64,000 nucleotides of DNA from Lumnitzera littorea (GCA_024138015.1 JAMXBB010000003.1:8996850-9060849); one strand, 5' to 3'. Positions 38,290-51,160 are shown, counted from the stretch's first letter. A program made the numbers and translations. The notes: generated from the letters alone by a model not told the origin.

Positions 38290-39666
38290 GGTGTTGGGGG
38301 ACATTCGAAGGACATGCAACCACTTTTGATCAAAATCAAAATCACAAGCTCTATCTCTCTCTCTCTCTCTGATTACTCTTGAGTTATGCCACAACTACTA
38401 CTAGCTTCCCTTCGACCTAAATACTCGAACCTAACCACCCCTACGCCTCGCTGTAATCCTTAGCAGCACTACCAAATACGCACCATCGAACCCTTAACCC
38501 ATAGCTACCACCTTTCGAATCACTACCTCCAACCACCTTAAGCCTAAACAAACCCTACTACAACACTCCTCAATCTCCTTAAACCTAAGATCAATCACTC
38601 ACTCACACCTAGCAATCCACACACGGTCGAACTACCACTACAACCTACAGCCGACTTCTAAAACATCACCAAATGAGCTCCAAACACCATGGCATCAAAA
38701 ATACTCCCCTAATTCCTCAATAAAATACTCACGAAAATCACCTTTCCCACTTAATTCAGTGGTCGAATTAGCTCAAATCACACCTTGTTGCAGTTACTGC
38801 TATTGAGCTTGAGGACGACTCGAACCCGCTTGGATCCATGCACCAACCCGAACTCTGACCCGAGATTTGCTCCAATTAATCCGACCCACGCCTCTCTCTT
38901 GGTCCGAACTAATTCCAATCCGAGTTGTATTTTATTTATTTGTGTTCTATTTATTTCCTAATTGTAAATGTAATCAAATCAAATAAAAAAAGAAAAAGAA
39001 AAAAAAAGGAAAAGAGAAAGCAGTTTATTTATTTTATTTTTAGTTTAATAAATAAGATAAAAAAATAGAATAAAAAATAAAAAATAATAAAAGTAAAAAA
39101 TGAATAAATACATAAGTTAAAGAATAAAAATTGTGTTTTAACACTTAGAAAAATCAAGTTTTCAAAAAAATAAATAAATAATAAACGAACCCTACAAATT
39201 AGGACTAGCTTTATATTTTTAAAAAAAATAATAATAAATTTCCAATTTTAGATTTCCATTTTTTAGAAATTTTCTTAAATAAACCAAATGGAATTAAAAA
39301 CATAAATCCAGCATATTTTCAAAATTAAAACAAAATTAACCCACTAAAAATTTTACAAAAGAATTACGTGCGTTTGATGCCAAATGGTGAGTATGTAGAC
39401 ACTAATGGGGCAACGGTAAAAATAAAAAAATAATAAATAAATAAAAACTAATTTTCCCTTTTTAGCTTAAATTGTTCAAATTTTCCCATTTAATAATCGA
39501 GTTCTGTCTTTTAAAATTGAAAAGCTATTTTTAAGTTTAATTTTAAATTTGAAAAGTTAATAATACTTGTAAGGGTTTAAAATTCGTAACCCCCAGAATC
39601 CAGATCTTTTGTTTTAAGACCATTTTTCAAAATCGATTTTTTATCAAAAGATTAGTGGCTAAATTA

Positions 39667-39689
39667 TAACTAGTCTACGCAATTGGTTA
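39667..39689 (+). other. Covarying stem-loop of the Tat LTR
   Basis: Arms TAACTAGT and ATTGGTTA pair around a 7-base CTACGCA loop. Relative to 1369-1391, one T-A pair has become C-G by a double change and two others have become G·T wobbles, so pairing is kept while sequence changes. Confidence 0.6.
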
Positions 39690-39724
39690 TAACTTAACTC
39701 TTTTTCTCCACTCCGATCAAGTGG

Positions 39725-40911
39725 TGTAAACCCTGTAAATTTAGCTATTTAAGAGTAGAATTAAACCCTAATACTGTAGTTGACTTCATGAGTCGTTAAA
39801 GCCAAGAAAGATAACAATTTAATAAATTATAAATTTGAATATATTATAAATAATAAAAACCCTAGAAAAATCTATCGAAACTTAAATCACATACAAAAAT
39901 CCTAAATTAGATAAACACGCAAATACTCGAAATCGAAATCGAACTCAAACTTAATCGAAACCCTAAAACTATAACTTTAAACTTATAAAATGAATAAATA
40001 CTACTTAATAGTGATATAATTGTAGTCAATGACAATTATCAACTAAATCTTGTAATCGCGTAAAACTTTTAACAAAAACGTTAAAATAACTCATAAAAAT
40101 TTTAATTGTAACCGGTACCAATTAAATTGATAAATTTTCATAAAATTCCAAAAATTAATTTATAAATGTTATTTTTTATTATTCTTGTGATAGGAAAAAT
40201 TACATTTGTTTTTATTTTTCTTTTTTTTATTCTTCCCTCTTCTTTCTTTTTCTTTTCTTTTTCTTCTTCCTATTTTTCTCCTTTGTTCCACGTGATTTTC
40301 CAACTGCAATGTGCAGCAACCCATGTGCTAAATTAAGTCCTCCAAGTGTCACCAAATTATGTAACAAAGGACAAATTAATTAAAGAAAATATCTAGTCTT
40401 AATTAATGCTTGATCCGATTAAATTTTCTTCCTCATTTACATTTGGATTTGCTTCATCCTCCTACCTTCTACACGTCTAGATCTTGGAAGCAAACAAAAC
40501 CAAAAAAAAAAAAAAAAAAAGAAGAAGAAGAAAAGAAACAGAGCACACAAACACATAAACCTAGCAAGCACATTAAGGAGGAGAAGAAGAAGAACAAGAA
40601 GAAGAAAAAGGATTTCTATCAATTAATTTATTAAAGAAATTAGGTAAGTTTATTTATTTATTTTTGTACATGGATATATACACTATAACATGTACAGGTA
40701 TATTGGATATTTTATTTATTTACTTAATCATTTATGTATGTATACGTAAATATATATGTATAATATATATAGTATAAAGTATGTACATGTATGTGTATAT
40801 AGTATATATATGGTATGTATTTCCTTAGGTATGTACATGTATACGTAACTAAGTATATATGTGTATATGTACATAGTATTTTGTTGAATATATTATGTAT
40901 GTGTAAATGGG

Positions 40912-40946
<35 letters not shown>

Positions 40947-41990
40947 GTACATAGTATTTATTTTAGTATATGATATATATATGTAAATATATATATATAT
41001 ATGAGATATATGTACAAGCAATATGTATTTTTGTATTTAGGTATATAAGTGTGTTATTTCTTTATGTATATANTGGTTGTGTATTGTGTAAAAGATTGTG
41101 AAACATAATAGCTGAATAATTGATTGCTTGATTTATCACTGCATAATTAAATGGTTTATGGATATTTGTTGATCACTTCATAAGTCGACTTAATCATGTT
41201 CAACTTAACTAAAATTAAATAGATCATGCATAAAGCACCAACATTGCATATAATGTTCCAACCGTCACCTCATGCAGTTGATAATGAAGGGCCTTGGAAG
41301 GATAGATTCCCATATGATTTGATTAGTACAATGCAGGAACATTAGTACAACAAGACCCTACCCAAGAGCTAAAGCTCAATTGTGATTGGTGCCAATGTAT
41401 CTCCAACCCTTACTTCAAGGGGCTTTAAATCCGATTCGCATATAGCACCGATCAACCGCATATATATTGTTTAGCATACTACTTGTTCATACATTCATAT
41501 GTTTGGTAATAAACTGTTTGATAACTTGTTTCTTGGTATAGTATGAGGGATAACTCACTAAGCTCTTGTAGCTTACTCCCCAATAGGTTTCTCTTACAGG
41601 TTGCTAGATAATCGAGTATAAGCTAAGAGCCGAGTGTTGGCCACTAATGTCGAGGTGCTTAGAAGTTAGAATTTGATGACAGATCGTATATTTTGTTTAA
41701 ATTATATGTTATGACTTTCGTAAGTTTAAGTTTTGGAACTTTACTACCTAATCTTATCATCTAGTAGGAGATATTGATTCTCTACAGTTCTGATGGACTG
41801 TAACTTATCAGATATTCATAGTCACTTCTATGTTATAATAAATGAATTAAATTAAAAAAATCGAAACCTTAGTGACTAATTATTCAGAGTCTTGCAATCT
41901 TTAGCATACAAGACGATTTTTGTATTACGGGTGTATACGTAATATGAAAATTTTAGACAATTCTACTAGGTCCCCTTTAGGGTCATGACA
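39725..41990 (+). mobile_element. Solo Gypsy LTR nested in the Tat 5' LTR
   Basis: This 2266-bp unit runs from TGTAAACC to GGTCATGACA. It is flanked by AGTGG (39720-39724) and AGTAG (41991-41995), a 5-bp target-site duplication with one change. Removing it and one flank restores continuous Tat LTR sequence. There is no interior or second LTR, so it is a solo LTR left by recombination. Relatives in the window are at 10005-11238 (3' part) and 35458-37279 (5' part). It includes a purine-rich tract (40500-40605) and a microsatellite (40670-41070). Confidence 0.88.
40670..41070. repeat. TA/TGTA-rich microsatellite tract with an N at 41073
   Basis: Imperfect TA, TATG and ATGT runs, including about eleven TA units near 40914-40935. 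The undetermined base just after it suggests the tract was hard to assemble. Confidence 0.8.
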
Positions 41991-41995
41991 AGTAG

Positions 41996-42140
41996 CGACT
42001 CCAATATGTTTTCAAATTAAATGGTTTTTCTTTAAACCTTAGTCGATGATCAGTATTGAACGAGTCAAGGTTTAGTGCTAATCAATTTAAAGGAAACTTA
42101 ATTTAAAAATAACCGAAAGGGTGAAAAACCAAGCTCGACA
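41996..42140 (+). mobile_element. Tat 5' LTR, terminal part
   Basis: CGACTCCAATATGTTTTC onward aligns with 1429-1573 and 9857-9999, ending in the same CTCGACA. It is the piece of LTR on the far side of the nested solo LTR. Confidence 0.8.
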
Positions 42141-42143
42141 ACT

Positions 42144-42161
42144 TGACGACTCTACTGGGGA
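42144..42161 (+). other. Primer-binding site for tRNA-Arg (decayed)
   Basis: TGACGACTCTACTGGGGA, in the same place as the site at 1577-1594 but with more changes from the tRNA-Arg complement. Confidence 0.75.
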
Positions 42162-42379
42162 GTTTCTAGAAGGTTAGCCACTCAACCTTCCAAAATTAAA
42201 ATTAATCTCTAAAATCACCTTAAATGTAATTTATTTACTTATTTGTTCTTTATTTATACCATAATTGTACTAATATTTTCTTTGCAAGCTTAGTTCAATT
42301 TATTTAAATCATTTTGCCGGGGGGTGGGGTAGATTTAATTTTTCTACAAACGTATGGTAGAAGCAATCAAACTTGAACT

Positions 42380-42560
42380 GTATTAAGACCTTAGGATGGG
42401 GGGCCATTATATAAGCTTCGAGTGCTGTGGTGTAACCATTGCTTGAGGTTGATTAGGCCATCCTCACTTAAGCTTAATGTGACCAATAAAAGTATTCTTT
42501 AACAGGTGAGGTCACACAAGCTTAAGAACCTTTAGAACCCACCCTTTATGCATTAATGAC
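42380..42560 (+). other. Leader module of the coding Tat element
   Basis: Aligns with 1845-2030 of the non-coding Tat element, through TTTAGAACCCACCCTTTATG. It lies between the primer-binding site and ORF1 and follows a GGGGGGTGGGG run at 42319-42329. Confidence 0.65.
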
Positions 42561-42742
42561 ATCCAGAATCGACAAATAATCGAGCAAGGTGGAAAAAAAA
42601 AAATATAAAATGGCTTTGAGTTTCCTTGATTTCCCTTATAATTTTCATATATTGTAAACATAGAATTGTTGTAAATAGGTTTTGTCATTGTAAATAATAG
42701 TCGGACAATCTTGTAACATAGTTTATCATTTGTAATTCAAAA

Positions 42743-44275
42743 ATGGCCTATTCATCATCCAGCTCCATCTACTTCAAAGAAAAATTTATAGGTAAGTCCA
42801 TCTACCCTAAACCCATCCTAAACCAATGGTTACAACACTTCAATCTAGGGGAACAAGAGACCATCTTCAGTAAGATCAGGCCCATCATATCCCTTCTTAA
42901 AGTAAAAATAGAGATTAATTTGATTAGGACTTTAACCAACTTTGAAGAACCTGAAGAAGTGACTTTTCGAGTTGGGCCTCACTTGATTAGCCCAACACTT
43001 AAAGAATACACCTAATTACTTCAAGCCCCTTCTTTAGAAGATAAATACACCTCAAATTTGAAAATGGATCTTGTGAATGCCTTTTCAAGATTCCTGGGTA
43101 TCAAAAAAATGGAAGTGAACAAAGCCTTCAAAAGCTGTAACAGTAACTGCATCAAACTGAAGGACTTAAAAGCCCGGTTCATCATTGAGTCTAAATCCAA
43201 CCAATAGGCTATTTTCTGTGGCGATCTCAAAACTTAAGGACAAAACAAAATAGAAGCCTTTATCCTAGCTATATTCAGGACCTTCCTATTCCCTAATGGA
43301 AAGTTCCTCGTACATTTCAAGGTCACTAAGTTAGTGAGCCAATTTTCGGAAGACAAATCATATGTCCTGGCCCTCCTCGTGGGGTAGATCAGAAGCCTTA
43401 GTATTTTAAGAGAGAAGAATGATGGCGCACTAAAGACCAACATAGCATTACTGACAATATGGTTCGTGAGCCACATGAAATGTTATGGGCTTGACCTAAT
43501 CCGAGGAGAGTTTGCTCACAACATCGATCTAATTGGTTCATTTGTCAATAAGGTCCATCTCCTAAAAGGAAAATCTACATACTACTAAGTAGAAGTGTTG
43601 AGAAATTTCCAAGTTGCTGATATCCTACGGACAGCAAGATGGAGTAACTTCAAAAGGTTAATCCTAGTTTGCAAAAATTATCAAGCAATACCTCTAATCA
43701 AGATGAAATTATGCATAGGCTATTACCCTAACAATATGATCAGAAAATTTAAAACTATCCAAGATATAGTCTATAAGCCTCCATTAGATATCATGACCTT
43801 GGATTATGAGGACTTTCAGATTCCGCTGCCAGAAGATGTCCAAACTTAAGGCAATCAAACAATTATGGGAAACAAAGATCGTCAACCCAAACATCGATTT
43901 AGGAGAATGGCTAAGAGAAGTGAAGAAGCATCAAGTTACCAAAGAATATTTGTATGATCAGCTCCATAAGGTAGGGTAGATCCAGTATCAAGCACCAAAG
44001 GTCATCCAACCCATAGCAACTAAACCAAATCTTGAAGTTAAGACCTACATTAACCAAGTACATGCCCGAGTAGAAATAATCTATGAAGAGCGAGACACAT
44101 AAAAGGATCTCTTTCAAGAATCAAAACAACGTCCCAAGGCCTTGGAACATCAATTGAAGATGACCTAAAAGAGGCTCGGAGAATTTTAAGAAATGGAAGA
44201 GCCCAACTCAGGAAAAAGGAAGGGAGCACCAACAGGGTCCAGTAAGCAAAAAAGGAGAACATCCATCAAACGCTA
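42743..44275 (+). pseudogene. Tat ORF1 protein (accessory ORF ahead of gag), broken
   Basis: Starts MAYSSSSS at 42743. The first 90 codons end at a stop at 43013, but the same frame goes on to 43849 with further stops near 43207, 43234, 43384 and 43588. Then a frameshift near 43840 continues a charged, helix-prone region with several more stops to about 44275. The VGPHLISPTLKEY stretch resembles the plant ORF1 domain of Tat/Ogre elements (called DUF7745 as I recall), whose function is unknown. Length and place before gag fit. The frame remains recognisable for about 500 codons. Confidence 0.65.
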
Positions 44276-44565
44276 GAAGAACATTTAGAGATAGGAATAA
44301 TCTTCTTAAATGTATTTTCTTTTTTAAATAATGTAAAAGGGAACTCTAAAAGCTATAAAAATAATAAAATTACCATCTTGCTGGTTATTAATCGATTATG
44401 TCCCTCTACATCCATATGCCACACATTTCTTAGTTTCTCATTTGTCTCTTTTAAAAATATTTGTGTGTTGAATTGCTAAAAAGTGATCTTAACTAGGTTG
44501 CCAAGATAGCTCCCAAATGTCAAACCTTCTAAAGAAGCCCTATCAAAACCCATTCTCAAACTAAA

Positions 44566-45900
44566 ATGGCCAATCAAGGAAACAACAACACCAACACCAA
44601 CAACGGCAATGTCAACCCTGAAGTTATTGATCCCACTAAGCTGAGGTTCCAATCTTTGGAGCAAACAGTGGGGAAGATTGCAGACCAACTAAGCTTTCTC
44701 GCTAATGGCATCGCCTTGCTTAGGTCCATAGCTCCATCAAACGAAGAAAGTTCTAAAGCCTAATGTAAAAAGAATACTGAGGCCCCACCCCTCGAAGTGG
44801 AAGAAGCCCATACCCCAAGGTCAATCAAGCCTTCAAATCCTTTGAAACAGAAAGGGTCTTTCCAAAAGTCAACTTAACTTTCGAGCCAAATACTTACTTG
44901 TTTCTAGTCAATCCAAAGCTTGCAATTGATCGGGATAGACTAAAAGTGCTTGAGAAGTAATTGACTCAACAAATTACTAAAAAAATGAAAATGCTCAAAG
45001 GTATGATGGATTTGAGCAGGCTGGTATAATAGACTTCTCTACCTATGATTATGGAGGCTTCCTAGAAAAGTTTAAAGTACCTGACTTCAAAAAATACATG
45101 CCCTAAGCTGTACACCCGGCTATATGTACGCAAGATGGGCAAGTATGTGCAATATGACCAACTTTTCAAGACAGTCTAACTAGCCCTGCTTTAACTTAGT
45201 ATGCCCAATTAAATTTGAATCAGGTGAACACATGGGAAAAGCTGGCCAAAGCATTCTATAAGCAATATAGATTCAACGTTGAAGTGGCGCCAACCATAAT
45301 GGATTTGGTTGTCCTAAGGAAGATGCATAATGAATCTTTCAAAGAGTATGCCCAAAGGTGGAGGTCCTTAGCTGCAACGGTATCCACCCCTGTAACTGAG
45401 AAAGAGCCGACTATAACTTTTATCAACACTTTTGAGAGACCCTACTTCGCTCACCTGATTGGACAAGCCTCTTCTAGCTTTGTAGAAGTAGTGGCAGCAA
45501 GGTATTGAATTGAAAGTGACGTCTCCTTTAGCAAGTTATAGGAGACACTAGACATAAGACTACCTTCTACTAAACCCACTAGAGAAGCTACCATCAGTAT
45601 GGTTAATTCAAATGCCAGACCTAACGCACGGGTCTCTTTTAGGGCAAATCCTTTACCAACTCAACAACAATACAAAAGCTAACCACAGGTTAGCACGACC
45701 CTAAGGCAATTCACCAAAATACCTGTTCCACTCAGTCAAGTACTTAAAAAACTAAGAAGAGATAATCTGCTCCATTTTGAGGCTCCTAATGAAAAGTACA
45801 AGCTAAGATTTTTTTATCCCAATGCAAGGTATCAATATCATCTAGGGTAAGTGGGCCATTCAACTGACTCGTACTAGAGGTTAAAGAACAAAATTCAAGA
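44566..45900 (+). pseudogene. Tat gag, broken
   Basis: Begins MANQGNNN at 44566 with 65 open codons. After several frameshifts a clear retrotransposon gag core follows at 45215-45508, with WEKLAKAFYKQY and LRKMHNESFKEYAQRWRSLA, the region of the capsid-like domain that ends in a tryptophan-rich helix. I do not see an intact zinc knuckle. The protein would have formed the particle that packages element RNA. It is out of frame with itself at least twice, so it is not functional. Confidence 0.75.
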
Positions 45901-45973
45901 CTTAATTGATGAAGGCATAGTAAAACTGGATTTTATAGAGGCTCCTACTCCAAACATCAACAACAACTCCCTG

Positions 45974-47150
45974 TTGAACCATGGGCCCATCATCAATATG
46001 ATATTTGATGACTCAGGGCCCACCATCAACATGATTGATTCTAACCGAGAGCCTAGGGTTTATACATTCTACAGACAAGAAGAAAAGCAAACAAAATGGT
46101 ACACCTTCCATGTACCTATGGCCCATGAAAATTATAAAACTACCCCTCTCAACTACTAGGTAGTAAACCAAAGGAAGTCAAGCTCACTTATAGGGGGGAT
46201 TACCCGCTTTAGTAAAATCTATGATCTAAGGGAAATTTTGAAAAAGAAGGCTGTGCTGGAAAGGCCAAACAATGAACAAACTGAAGAAAGATTGTCTACC
46301 TTCACCAAGATGATTAAGTCTAGCGAGTATAAAATAATGGATCAACTCGCTAAGACTTCAGCACAAATATCCCTTATGAGTCTCTTGATGGCATCAAATC
46401 TGCATCAGGAATCTTTGTTCTGAACATTAAGGGAAGTCAAAGTCCTTCATGAAATACTAGCTAAAAGGATTGGATCTATCACCAATTCCATCCTCACTAT
46501 GGATCAGAATCTTTGCCAAGGAACTGGGTGAAGAAAGTAACCAGTACACAAAGCCTCTATTCATAATAGTGAGGATAAATAACATCATTACAACAAAAGT
46601 CCTCATCGACAACGGGTCATCCCTAAATATCTACCCTCTAGCTACCCTGGATATATTAGGCATTAACACAACTGCTATCAAACCGAGTTTGACAACAATA
46701 AGAGCTTTTGATGGATCTAGGAGAGAAATAATGGGGGAGATCGACTTACCAATTGATATCAGCCCACAGATGTTCAATATCCCATTCCAAGGACCTTCGA
46801 TCTATTATTGGGAAGGAGTTGGATATATTCAGTAGGGGTCATACCGTCAAGTCTTCACCAAAAAGTTAAATTCATCTCCAATGGCCAGGTCATCATGATT
46901 TTAGGTGACCAGGATTATGAAATTTACAAAGAGATGGCTATATCCTATATTGGTATAAAGAAGCAAGAGGACTTTGGACTCCAAATGTTTGAAGAGGTTT
47001 GCATGATCATTGATTAGAAGAAAGATGAGAGGCCAAAGTTCAAAGAAGGCCAATTTGGAACCTATGGGCTTAGATACATTCCAACCCCGATGGAGAAGTT
47101 GCATAGAATGCAAGCTAAGAGTAGAAAATGTGATAAGTTGTATCACGCCT
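45974..47150 (+). pseudogene. Tat protease region
   Basis: At about 46590-46650 the frame gives KVLIDNGSSLNIYPL, the aspartic protease active site in the DNGSxLN form usual for Tat elements. The flap-side GINTTAIKPS...IRAFDGSRREIMGEIDLP follows, as in the family. The domain is open from 46470 to 46832 (121 codons), then breaks. Upstream at 45974-46423 are two short open pieces of the gag-protease linker. It would have cleaved the polyprotein. Confidence 0.75.
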
Positions 47151-47529
47151 CGATAACCTTCCCACCATTATAAAAAACTTTCATCCAAGCCGAAGTCTAG
47201 AACTCAAAGCCTACCAAAGAGGACACCTCTAGCATAAAGAAAGTGGCTAGTCCATCTAACAAGTCCCAGTACTTGAATAATTAGTTCTCCATCCCTATGA
47301 ATAATAATAAGTCTTCCCTAGGGTAAAGGATAAATCACGGTCCAGTATTTTATAGAGTTTTGTAATAAATTACCTTTATTTTATAAATAATTGTGCTCAA
47401 AAGAAGATTCCTCTGAATAAAAATAAGTCTCTTTTCCCTTCGTTTTTTCCTTACACTTTTTCTTCTTCATACTTTTCTTTTTCCTAGATCTAATGATCCG
47501 AATAAAGGTCGTAGATATCTTGCGCAAAT

Positions 47530-49010
47530 AGGTGATGAAATTATTGATATCACATCTACCCTTACTGGGTTATTCGTCGGGAGTAATATCAATGACCATA
47601 ATGATGTGCAAGAAAGCTGGAAAAAAACATATAATGAGTAGAATTTCCATTGACGATCCAACTGAGATAATTAATGTTAGGACCAATGACAACCCCAAGG
47701 TGTTGAAGATTGGAGGAAATTTGAGAGAAGACCAAAAGGTAGAAATAACTACATTACTGTCTACATACCAAGATGTATTCGTATGGTCTTATGAAGATAT
47801 GCTCGAATGAGATCCATCCATCGTTTACCCATATAAGAGGATATCAAACCTAAGAAATAGAAGTTAAGAAGGTTCCGACCAGATGTTCTATTGAAAACCA
47901 AAGATGAAGTCAAAAAAAATTATTAAAGGTCGGCTTAATCAAAGTATCTAATTTCCCGAGTGGGTAGCTAACATCATACCCATAATGAAGAAGAATAGAA
48001 AAGTCAGAGTGTACATGGACTTTCGAAACCTTAATTAAGCAACCCCTAAAGATAATTTTCCCTTACCTTATATTGATGTCTTGGTTGATAACACAGTTGA
48101 AAACCATCTTTTCTCTTACATGGATGGATTTTCTAGGTATAATCAAATCCAAATGTTGAAGAAGATAAAGCCAATACAACATTCATCACAACTTGGAGCA
48201 CATTTTGCTATAAAGTAATGCCTTTTAGATTCAAAAATACTGGGGCAACATATTAAAGGGCCATGGAAGCAATCTTTCATGACATGATGCATAGAGAAGT
48301 CAAAGTATATGTTGATGATATGATTGTAAAGTCCAAGGAAGGAGAAAAGCATGTAGATAATCTAAGGAGATTGTTTGTTAAGTTGAGAAAATTCCAATTG
48401 AAGCTTAACCTAAAGAAGTATACCTTCGAAGTGACTTCAAGGAGATTATTGGGTTTTATCATCAGCCAAAGGGGCATCAAAGTTGATCTTGATAAAGTCA
48501 AAGCAATAGTGGACTTGCCCCCTCCATGCACACTTAGAGAAGTCAGAGGCTTATTGGGTCATTTAAACTATGTAACCTGGTTCATATCTCAACTTATTGA
48601 TAAGTGCCATCCCTTGTTTAAGTTGTTAAAAAAGAATGCCAAGATCAATTAGGATGAAGAGTGCAAGCAAGCCTTTACAACAATCAAAGAATACCTCATG
48701 AACCCTTTAATTCTAGTAGCTCCAAAACCTGGGAAGCCTTTATTCCTATACCTAACAATATTATCGGAGTCCATGGGGTACATGTTCGGTCAAAAATATG
48801 AGGAAGGAAAAGAATGGATTGTATACTACTTGAGTAAGAAATTTACCAAAAGGGAACAAAAATATTCAGAAATTAAGAGAATCTGCTATGCTTTGGTTTG
48901 GGTAATGCACCGGCTTAGACAATATACACTCTACTACTAGGTTGAATTATTGACTCAACATGATCCCTTGAAGTACTTAGCAGACAAACCAACCCTAATT
49001 GGCAGAATCT
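47530..49010 (+). pseudogene. Tat reverse transcriptase and RNase H
   Basis: The RT starts after a linker (47532-47810). FPEWVANIIP and VRVYMDFRNLN lie at 47955-48040 and the catalytic VKVYVDDMIVKS at 48298-48333, then GFIISQRGI and RGLLGHLNY. RNase H follows with KQAF, YYLSKKFTKREQKYSEIKR and WVMHRLRQY (48660-48940). Catalytic YVDD is kept, but stops occur after MDFRNLN, before the YVDD exon-like open stretch, at 48650 and at 48938. In RNase H the usual SD pair of the first catalytic block is replaced by SES, so the first aspartate seems lost. Dead copy. Confidence 0.85.
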
Positions 49011-49199
49011 CAAAGTAGAAAATATTACTATCAGAGTTCGAGATTACATACGTGAACTGAAATTTAGTCAAAGGGCAAGCTCTCGCAAATCAATTAGCAA
49101 AAAATCTCTCTAATAGCACTCCCCAAGAGGTACAAGTCAATTTCCCCAATGAAGATATCTTAGCAGTTGAGGGAAGCTTTGATAAAGGAGAAGATGATG

Positions 49200-49690
49200 A
49201 GACACCGAAATGGAAGTTGTTCTTTGATGGGCCAACGTGTCTATGTGTGGAATTGAGGCAATACTAATATCCCGTGAAGGTACTCAATACCTTGTGGCTA
49301 TAAAGCTGGTTTTCCCATACACTAGTAATATTGCCAAGTATGAAGCATGCATCATGGGACTCAAAATGGCCCTAAGTAAAGACATTCAAGAATTAGAAAT
49401 GTATAAGGACTCTTCACTCATTATTGGCCAAGCTCCGGGGGAGTACAAAACTAAAGATTCTAAAATGGTACCTTATCACCGGCATTTGACTAAATTGACG
49501 AGGAAATTTAAAGAAATTACTTTCAATCACGTACCAAGAACTCATAATCAATTTGCTAATGCCTTAACCACTCTAGCATCTATGATCCAAATATCTAGTA
49601 GAGTCGAGATTCAAGCCCTTACTATTGAAATTGAAGACAAACCTGCCTTTTGTCTAATAATTGAGGGTACGAATGACCAAAGGCCGTAGT
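49200..49690 (+). pseudogene. Second (archaeal-type) RNase H of the Tat element
   Basis: A second RNase H between the first and integrase is a hallmark of Tat/Ogre. WKLFFDG holds the first catalytic aspartate. A frameshift follows, then an open 150-codon stretch from 49237. The family glutamate of the AEYEA block is lysine here (AKYEA), the KDSSLII aspartate is kept, and the ADAL aspartate is asparagine (ANAL). With two of four catalytic acids changed it could not have cut RNA even in frame. Strong length and motif-order match to the family. Confidence 0.8.
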
Positions 49691-49739
49691 ACCATGATGT
49701 TAAAATATTCCTACAACAAGGCACATACCTTAAAGGGGC

Positions 49740-50935
49740 CAAGAAAAAGGAAAGAAGGACGATTAGGAGATTGGCTACTCAAATCTTAATAAGTAAGTCC
49801 ACTTTATACCGACGCTCTTTTGACGATACACTTTTAAGGTATATAGATGACAAGGAGGCTGAAAAGTTAATGAGAGAAATATACGAAGGAGTATGTGGCC
49901 TTCACATGAATTGTTACATACTAGCTAAGAAAATTATGAGGCTGCGGTATTATTGGTCAACAATGGGAAGTGATTGCATCAAACACGTTAAGCATTGTCA
50001 CTTATGCCAAGTTTATGCAAATAAGATAAATGCCTCACCTCAAGAACTACATATACTCTCACTACTGTGGCCTTTTTCAATGTGGGGCATAGATATCATT
50101 GCCCCGATTACTCTAAGAGCATCCAATGGGCATCACTTTATACTAGTCACCATCGACTACTTTAACAAATGAGTTGAGGCCTCGTCTTACTCGAGCATTA
50201 CTAAAGGAGTCGTGGTTAAGTTCATCAAGAGAGACATCTTGGCTTGATACGGGACCCTAGAGACGATCATCACTAACAAAAACACCAATCTCAATAACAA
50301 GCTTATGTCTGAATTGTGCCAACAATTCAGGATCATTCATAGGAACTTTACTCCTTATCGACCCCAAATGAATTGAGCCATTGAAACAACCAACAAAAAC
50401 TTCAAAAGAATCATCAAGAAAATGGTTATTACACATAAGGACTGCTATGAGATGTTGCCATTTACACTCATGGCCTATCGAACTTCTATTAAAATGTCAA
50501 TTGGGGCAACACCTTACTCTTTGGCATATGGCGCTGAAGCAATGTTACCAGTAAAGGTTGAGATCCCATCACTCAAGGTACTATCAGAAACTCAATCGGA
50601 CGAAGCCGATTGGGTAAAGAAACGCATCAAGCAGTTAAATTTGATTGACTAGAGGAGATTGATAGCCCTATGTCATAATCAATGTTATCAGTAAAGAATG
50701 GCCTGGCTTTCAACAAAGGGTATGACCTCGGAACTTCAACAAAGGTGATCTAGTGTTAAGAAAGACTCTCCCCAATACACAAGATTCTAGAAGGAAATTT
50801 GTTCCCAATTATGGAGGCCCTTACATCATGAAGCGAGTATTACTAGGAGGAGCTTTGACTTTGTCCCAAATGGATGGTCCAGATTTGAGAGACCCTATAA
50901 ATGCCGACATTGTAAAATTGTACTACCCATGAGAA
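49740..50935 (+). pseudogene. Tat integrase, broken
   Basis: The zinc-binding region reads YEGVCGLH...CHLC, with the first histidine changed to tyrosine. The core has the first catalytic aspartate in WGIDIIAPI and the glutamate in AIETTNKNF, but the second aspartate of the ITDNGT block is asparagine (ITNKNT). Stops lie at 50170, 50247 and 50374. The 50422-50652 stretch is open and matches the end of the core (AYRTSIKMSIGATPYSLAYGAEAMLPVE-like). Beyond 50652 the C-terminal domain is worn. It would have inserted cDNA into the genome. Confidence 0.82.
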
Positions 50936-51160
50936 GTCAATGGAAATTTTTGCTCGAAACACAAAAATGCCAGTCATTTTGAATGTCATTGTGGTCTAAT
51001 TTTCATTATCTACAAGCAAAGTTAATATCCTTAGCCGTTTGTCAACGTTAGAATAATCGCCCTCTCCATTGAAAGGTCTAACTCCCTTTACTCCATTTAA
51101 TTGAACCCATACACTGAAAACACAAAAGAAGTTAAGGAGTAAGATCTAGAACATAGGTAA

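Larger units (their letters stand above)
37280..39724 (+). mobile_element. Tat 5' LTR, main part
   Basis: Begins TATAGATATCTAATTTTTGC, matching the TGTAGACACCTAATTTTTGC start of the Tat solo LTR (reverse strand at 57158). It holds the GTAGACACTAATGGGGCAAC conserved block near 39390, the covarying stem-loop at 39667-39689, and a TATA box at 38278-38289. It is interrupted at 39724 and resumes at 41996. Open frames within (such as 37949-38260) show no domain. Confidence 0.75.
37280..51160 (+). mobile_element. Decayed coding Tat/Ogre Ty3/Gypsy element, 3' end outside window
   Basis: In order: 5' LTR (37280-39724 and 41996-42140, split by a solo LTR), tRNA-Arg primer-binding site, leader, ORF1, gag, protease, RT, RNase H, a second RNase H, and integrase ending near 50935. 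ORF1 ahead of gag, the extra RNase H between RNase H and integrase, and the tRNA-Arg primer together point to Tat/Ogre. A Copia element begins at 51161, before any polypurine tract or 3' LTR, so those lie beyond that insertion. Many stops and frameshifts make it inactive. Confidence 0.88.

Noticed and set aside
40410..40634. Open frames over the purine-rich tract
   Set aside because: Lysine/glutamate and phenylalanine runs come from a GAA/AAG simple repeat inside an LTR.
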